Part shown: positions 63,101-64,000 of the stretch, piece by piece | Numbering within the stretch: position 1 is the stretch's first letter | How the letters are laid out: each line of letters opens with the position of its first letter | NCBI RefSeq assembly: GCF_028858725.1 | Contig: NC_084763.1 | Span: 8,742,001 to 8,806,000, forward strand | DNA: 64,000 nt | Reading direction: 5' to 3' | Source of the DNA: Colius striatus | Taxonomy: Eukaryota > Chordata > Aves > Coliiformes > Coliidae | Made by a program: the position numbers and the translations under genes | Notes under the pieces: generated by a model | What the model was told of the DNA's origin: nothing | What the model saw: only the letters and a program-made list of their open reading frames with translations | Database searches by the model: none

Positions 63101-63861
63101 CAGCTGAGGTGGTCTGAGCCTGTCATTTTGCAGCTAGAGGAACTCTGCTGGTGCACAGCAGCAATGGTGAACATCCCTGGTCCTCAGCTGTTAGATGATC
63201 TGTTGGCTACATGATCACAAGCTATCTTCACCAGAATCTTAACTGAGTTTCTGACACGCATCAGGAGAGATGACAGTGCTCATGCATCCTTATTCAGCAC
63301 AACACATCCTTATCCCAAAGGATACAAGCTGCAAAAGACTGGTAAAAACTTCTTTACCTTAGGTCTTTACACTTACATCAAATCCTTTAACACAGGGTTT
63401 CTAAAAGCCTGCCTTATACAGTCAGAGGGTTTTGGTGCGTATCTACTTATTTTAACTGACATATTCAATATTTTAATTGAGAATAAAACATTCCATTTCC
63501 AAATGGGACTGCATCTGCATGAGGTCTCTAAAGTACAGGTAGCACACAAAGCACTTCAGGGCTCCCACACTTCTATAGACTAAAAGTTTCAGAAGCTGGA
63601 AGATTTGTATAGCTAAGGTACACTGAATACTTCTTAGTGGTTCACATCACGGCTAAACTTCTTAGAAATACAGGTGCTTATGTGACAACTGTATCAACTT
63701 ATCACTACACTGCAAGTTACATTGTTCAAGATGCAGTTATTCCCCCAGGCATACCTGTACAGTCTTTTTAATTCTGTGTGAAGGACCTGGATACTCTGGG
63801 GAATACAATTCTGTTAAGAATAATGAGTTGATTAATGTTGATTTTCCCAGTCCAGATTCAC
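36113..63861 (-). CDS. SEPTIN7: Septin-7 GTPase, 3' eleven coding exons (5' end outside window)
   Basis: Septin-7 is a filament-forming GTP-binding protein. With SEPT2- and SEPT6-group partners it builds hetero-oligomers used in cytokinesis, cortical actin organisation, cilia and dendrites (family knowledge). Seen here: exons at 63755-63861, 57754-57854, 57041-57175, 53252-53369, 51545-51637, 50225-50321, 48117-48168, 47098-47223, 39495-39630, 36709-36848 and 36113-36152. They total 1145 bases and give 381 residues in one unbroken frame. Motifs in order are the P-loop GESGLGKST, the G3 motif DTPGFGD, the G4 motif AKAD, the septin-unique region, a long charged coiled coil, and a lysine-rich end KNKKKGKIF. 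From memory of human SEPT7 (about 437 residues) the match is nearly complete, with E for D after FLT and I for L in ENKIVKK. About 55 N-terminal residues (alpha-0 and polybasic region), the start codon and the promoter lie to the right of the window. The identity is near certain; other septins lack this C-terminus. Confidence 0.97.
36153..36708 (-). other. SEPTIN7 last intron, 556 bases
   Basis: Last intron, between the second coiled-coil exon and the terminal exon. It carries a 60-base CR1 3' tail at about 36325-36385, antisense to the gene. Confidence 0.9.
36325..36385 (+). mobile_element. CR1 LINE tail, about 60 bases
   Basis: GGGGTTGGACTAGCTGATC then TACCTTCCAACCCTTAGGATT and CTGTGA: the last 60 bases of CR1, in the final SEPTIN7 intron. 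Confidence 0.88.
36709..36848 (-). CDS. SEPTIN7: SEPTIN7 exon: coiled-coil, second part
   Basis: The 140-base exon has acceptor CTTTTCTGTAG and donor GTAAAC. It encodes [20 protein letters not shown], then [20 protein letters not shown] and EQQNSS, continuing the charged coiled coil without helix breakers until the final NSS. The last two bases (AG) form an Arg codon with the terminal exon. Confidence 0.97.
36849..39494 (-). other. SEPTIN7 intron, 2.6 kb
   Basis: Separates the two coiled-coil exons. About a quarter of it is one CR1 copy (37436-38061) inserted antisense to the gene; the rest is AT-rich with no other features. Confidence 0.9.
37436..38061 (+). mobile_element. CR1 LINE 3' fragment, 0.63 kb, intronic
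   Basis: Encodes [40 protein letters not shown] and [20 protein letters not shown], and ends ACCATTCTGTGATTCTAC. The 107-codon open frame shows low decay, so the insertion is relatively young. Antisense to SEPTIN7. Confidence 0.95.
39495..39630 (-). CDS. SEPTIN7: SEPTIN7 exon: coiled-coil, first part
   Basis: The 136-base exon has acceptor TGTGGCAG and donor GTAATG. It encodes [20 protein letters not shown], then [20 protein letters not shown] and DSEAE. This is the start of the C-terminal heptad-patterned coiled coil that pairs septin-7 with SEPT6-group partners. The first base completes the Lys codon split with the upstream exon. Confidence 0.97.
40776..40944 (+). mobile_element. CR1 LINE 3' tail, intronic
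   Basis: About 170 bases: CCCAGATGGGTTGTGGAGTC, GGTGGTCCTGCTCTGGCAGG and CCCTTCCAAGCCTTAACATT with CTGTGAA at the end. Same subfamily as the 1741 and 12365 copies. Confidence 0.92.
42207..42220 (+). repeat. G14 homopolymer
   Basis: Fourteen consecutive G on the plus strand, flanked by TT and AAAAA. Such runs are prone to slippage and sequencing error, so the exact length is uncertain. Confidence 0.9.
42366..42386 (-). CDS. SEPTIN7: Candidate alternative 21-base SEPTIN7 micro-exon
   Basis: On the minus strand a T-rich tract ending TTTTTTAG is followed by 21 bases and then GTAAGTG, a near-perfect donor. A branch-like GCTAAGC lies about 30 bases upstream. The 21 bases are a multiple of three and match the split-codon phase on both sides. 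Inclusion would change LTK-SPLAQ into LTK-FDTVEGM-SPLAQ, adding seven residues between the septin-unique region and the coiled coil. I cannot check transcripts. The phase match and strong sites argue against chance, but constitutive use is not implied because skipping also keeps the frame. Confidence 0.65.
42910..43245 (+). mobile_element. CR1 LINE 3' fragment, intronic
   Basis: About 335 bases including GGTAACAGGCACAAGTTGGA, GGAGCCCTGGCACAGGCTGC and CTTCCAACCCTAACAGCTCTG. Antisense to SEPTIN7 and about 520 bases upstream of the micro-exon in transcript order. Confidence 0.93.
43621..43675 (-). mobile_element. CR1 LINE tail, about 55 bases
   Basis: ATCATAGAATGGTAAGGGTTG then GAAGGGACCTTTAGAGATC: only the extreme 3' end is present, in the sense orientation of SEPTIN7. 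Confidence 0.88.
47098..47223 (-). CDS. SEPTIN7: SEPTIN7 exon: end of the GTPase/septin-unique region
   Basis: The 126-base exon has acceptor TATTGACAG and donor GTAAGTT. It encodes [20 protein letters not shown], then [20 protein letters not shown] and T, ending with two bases (AA) of a Lys codon. HMQDLKDVT and HYENYR mark the last helix of the septin core. The asparagine/lysine-rich end is the linker into the coiled coil. Confidence 0.97.
47224..48116 (-). other. SEPTIN7 intron, 0.9 kb
   Basis: Intron bounded by GTAAGT and TTGACAG. An 83-codon frame on the plus strand shows no similarity I recognise and is treated as chance. Confidence 0.9.
48117..48168 (-). CDS. SEPTIN7: SEPTIN7 exon: short septin-unique exon
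   Basis: The 52-base exon has acceptor CTTTGCAG and donor GTAAGT. It encodes (V)[16 protein letters not shown](R), the ENxxHCDFxxLRxxL motif conserved across septins. Split codons at both ends match its neighbours. It is too short to be found as a free-standing reading frame. Confidence 0.97.
48169..50224 (-). other. SEPTIN7 intron, 2.1 kb
   Basis: AT-rich intron with standard GTAAGC donor and CTTTGCAG acceptor. No CR1 or coding sequence was seen. Confidence 0.9.
50225..50321 (-). CDS. SEPTIN7: SEPTIN7 exon: septin-unique region, first part
   Basis: The 97-base exon has acceptor CTCTTGCAG and donor GTAAGC. It encodes [20 protein letters not shown], then [12 protein letters not shown]. This is the start of the septin-unique element, which forms the G-interface between neighbouring subunits; the arginine and tryptophan of RGRQYPWG are septin hallmarks. 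The final G starts the Val codon finished in the next exon. Confidence 0.97.
50322..51544 (-). other. SEPTIN7 intron, 1.2 kb
   Basis: An intron without recognisable repeats, containing a short (AT)n stretch near 50495-50503. Open frames on either strand look random in composition. Confidence 0.9.
51545..51637 (-). CDS. SEPTIN7: SEPTIN7 exon: acidic [12 protein letters not shown] segment
   Basis: This 93-base exon is exactly 31 codons in phase 0-0. Its acceptor is GGTTTTAG and its donor GTAAGT-like. It encodes [20 protein letters not shown], then [11 protein letters not shown]. The run of acidic residues is typical of the septin-7 group. Human septin-7 has leucine where this copy has isoleucine in NKIVKK (from memory). 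Confidence 0.97.
51638..53251 (-). other. SEPTIN7 intron, 1.6 kb
   Basis: AT-rich intron with normal splice ends. There is a T-rich run near 52920-52938 on the plus strand. No repeats or exons were recognised. Confidence 0.9.
53252..53369 (-). CDS. SEPTIN7: SEPTIN7 exon: G4 (AKAD) exon
   Basis: The 118-base exon has acceptor CTTTCAG and donor GTGAGT. It encodes [20 protein letters not shown], then [23 protein letters not shown] is the septin form of the G4 motif, which gives guanine specificity. The TLTPEE segment follows as expected. The first base completes a Gly codon with the previous exon; the exon ends in phase 0. Confidence 0.97.
53370..57040 (-). other. SEPTIN7 intron, 3.7 kb
   Basis: This intron starts with the weak donor GTTCGT and ends in CTTTCAG. 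It holds one long, old CR1 copy (54606-55335) in the same orientation as the gene. Otherwise it is AT-rich DNA without recognised features. Confidence 0.9.
54606..55335 (-). mobile_element. CR1 LINE 3' fragment, 0.73 kb, older type
   Basis: Antisense to the plus strand. The tail is TCATAGAACCATTTAAGTTG; the frame includes [20 protein letters not shown] and [17 protein letters not shown], then [16 protein letters not shown] and transcriptase-end residues. It shows many substitutions, like the 20405 copy. It lies in a SEPTIN7 intron in the sense orientation. Confidence 0.92.
57041..57175 (-). CDS. SEPTIN7: SEPTIN7 exon: WQPVIDYID segment, weak donor
   Basis: The 135-base exon has acceptor CTCTGCAG. 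It encodes [20 protein letters not shown], then [20 protein letters not shown] and PSGH, a central part of the GTPase domain ending in the conserved SGHGLKPLD junction. The first base finishes the split Cys codon and the last two (GG) form a Gly codon with the next exon. The donor is GG followed by GTTCGT, which lacks the usual purine at +3 and A at +4. Frame and protein continuity fix this boundary despite the weak site. Confidence 0.95.
57176..57753 (-). other. SEPTIN7 intron, 578 bases
   Basis: Short intron with clean GT/AG ends and AT-rich content. An A-run of about 12 lies near 57368. No repeat or coding signal was seen. Confidence 0.9.
57754..57854 (-). CDS. SEPTIN7: SEPTIN7 exon: switch II / G3 exon
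   Basis: The 101-base exon has acceptor TTTTACAG and donor GTAAGA. It starts in phase 0 with [17 protein letters not shown] and then gives [23 protein letters not shown] is the G3 (Walker B/switch II) motif that contacts magnesium and the gamma-phosphate. The last two bases (TG) complete a cysteine codon with the next exon, giving the septin-conserved NCW. Confidence 0.97.
58100..58160. repeat. AT-rich simple sequence (AAC/AAT/ATA)n
   Basis: Low-complexity run of CAACAACAATAATACTAATA type immediately before a CR1 tail. It could have grown from the A-rich insertion site or the CR1 tail repeat. Confidence 0.6.
58164..58230 (-). mobile_element. CR1 LINE tail, about 65 bases
   Basis: CACAGAATCACAAAATGGTA then GGGGTTGGAAGGGACCTC: the CR1 3' end only, in the sense orientation of SEPTIN7. 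Confidence 0.88.
63755..63861 (-). CDS. SEPTIN7: SEPTIN7 exon: P-loop (G1) exon
   Basis: The 107-base exon has acceptor CTTCTAG at its right edge and donor GTATGC at its left edge. It begins with two bases (GT) that complete a glycine codon split with the previous exon, which is outside the window. It encodes [15 protein letters not shown] followed by [28 protein letters not shown] is the Walker A loop that binds the GTP phosphates. The following segment is the switch I region of septins. Confidence 0.97.
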
Positions 63862-64000
63862 CTAGAAGAAAACAAAACAGTTTCAGTAAACCTCAAGTAT
63901 AACATTCAATATAAACATTTAGACTGACATTTCAAATACTCCTGAAATGAAAACATGCACTGCACTCTAAGGCTTTGAGGATAGTCTATCATCTTTTCTA
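63862..64000 (-). other. SEPTIN7 upstream intron (3' end only)
   Basis: Intron upstream of the P-loop exon, cut by the window edge. It ends in a pyrimidine-rich tract GTTTTGTTTTCTTCTAG on the gene strand. Nothing else is visible in it. Confidence 0.9.

Larger units (their letters stand above)
57855..63754 (-). other. SEPTIN7 intron, 5.9 kb
   Basis: AT-rich intron between the P-loop and G3 exons. It contains a short CR1 tail near 58164, an (AAC/AAT)-rich patch near 58100-58160, and a GC-richer block at about 58510-58720. No further septin coding sequence or RNA gene was seen in the rest. Confidence 0.9.

Overview
The window looks like nuclear DNA of a bird (class Aves). It has many scattered, 5'-truncated CR1 (chicken repeat 1) LINE fragments in both orientations, few other interspersed repeats, and a vertebrate multi-exon gene with long AT-rich introns. 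The species cannot be named from the sequence. No bacterial operon, CRISPR array, tRNA, rRNA or phage feature was recognised.

Right half, about 35.05-64.0 kb: the minus strand carries most of SEPTIN7. Eleven constitutive coding exons were read by eye. They run from the P-loop exon (63755-63861) to the stop codon (36113-36115), followed by an AT-rich 3' UTR of about 1 kb with several candidate poly(A) signals. All exon junctions keep frame and, with one weak exception, use normal GT/AG sites. The 381 residues decoded hold the complete GTPase core from the P-loop onward, the septin-unique region and the C-terminal coiled coil. Roughly the first 55 residues, the 5' UTR and the promoter lie beyond the right edge. 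A 21-base, frame-preserving candidate micro-exon (42366-42386) sits between the septin-unique region and the coiled-coil exons.

Left half, 1 to about 35 kb: no protein-coding gene could be supported. It holds 15 of the 22 CR1 loci, moderately GC-rich unique DNA, and a 1.87-kb tandem array of a 42-bp unit (23326-25200). The array has 44.6 copies with no indels. Only two positions vary, and the variants are arranged in dimeric (84-bp) and tetrameric (168-bp) higher-order blocks. One of the six frames is open across the whole array, and both variable sites are synonymous third positions in that frame. A second notable structure is a CR1 copy with an inverted 5' segment (30231-30700), which forms a long imperfect hairpin.

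Overall this is one housekeeping cytoskeletal GTPase gene and the gene-poor DNA downstream of it. In human, EEPD1 is the next gene past the SEPTIN7 3' end, but no EEPD1 exon was recognised here. By my boundaries CR1 makes up about one eighth of the window. Coordinates of repeats are eye-estimated to about 10-20 bases; exon boundaries were set base by base from splice sites and frame.
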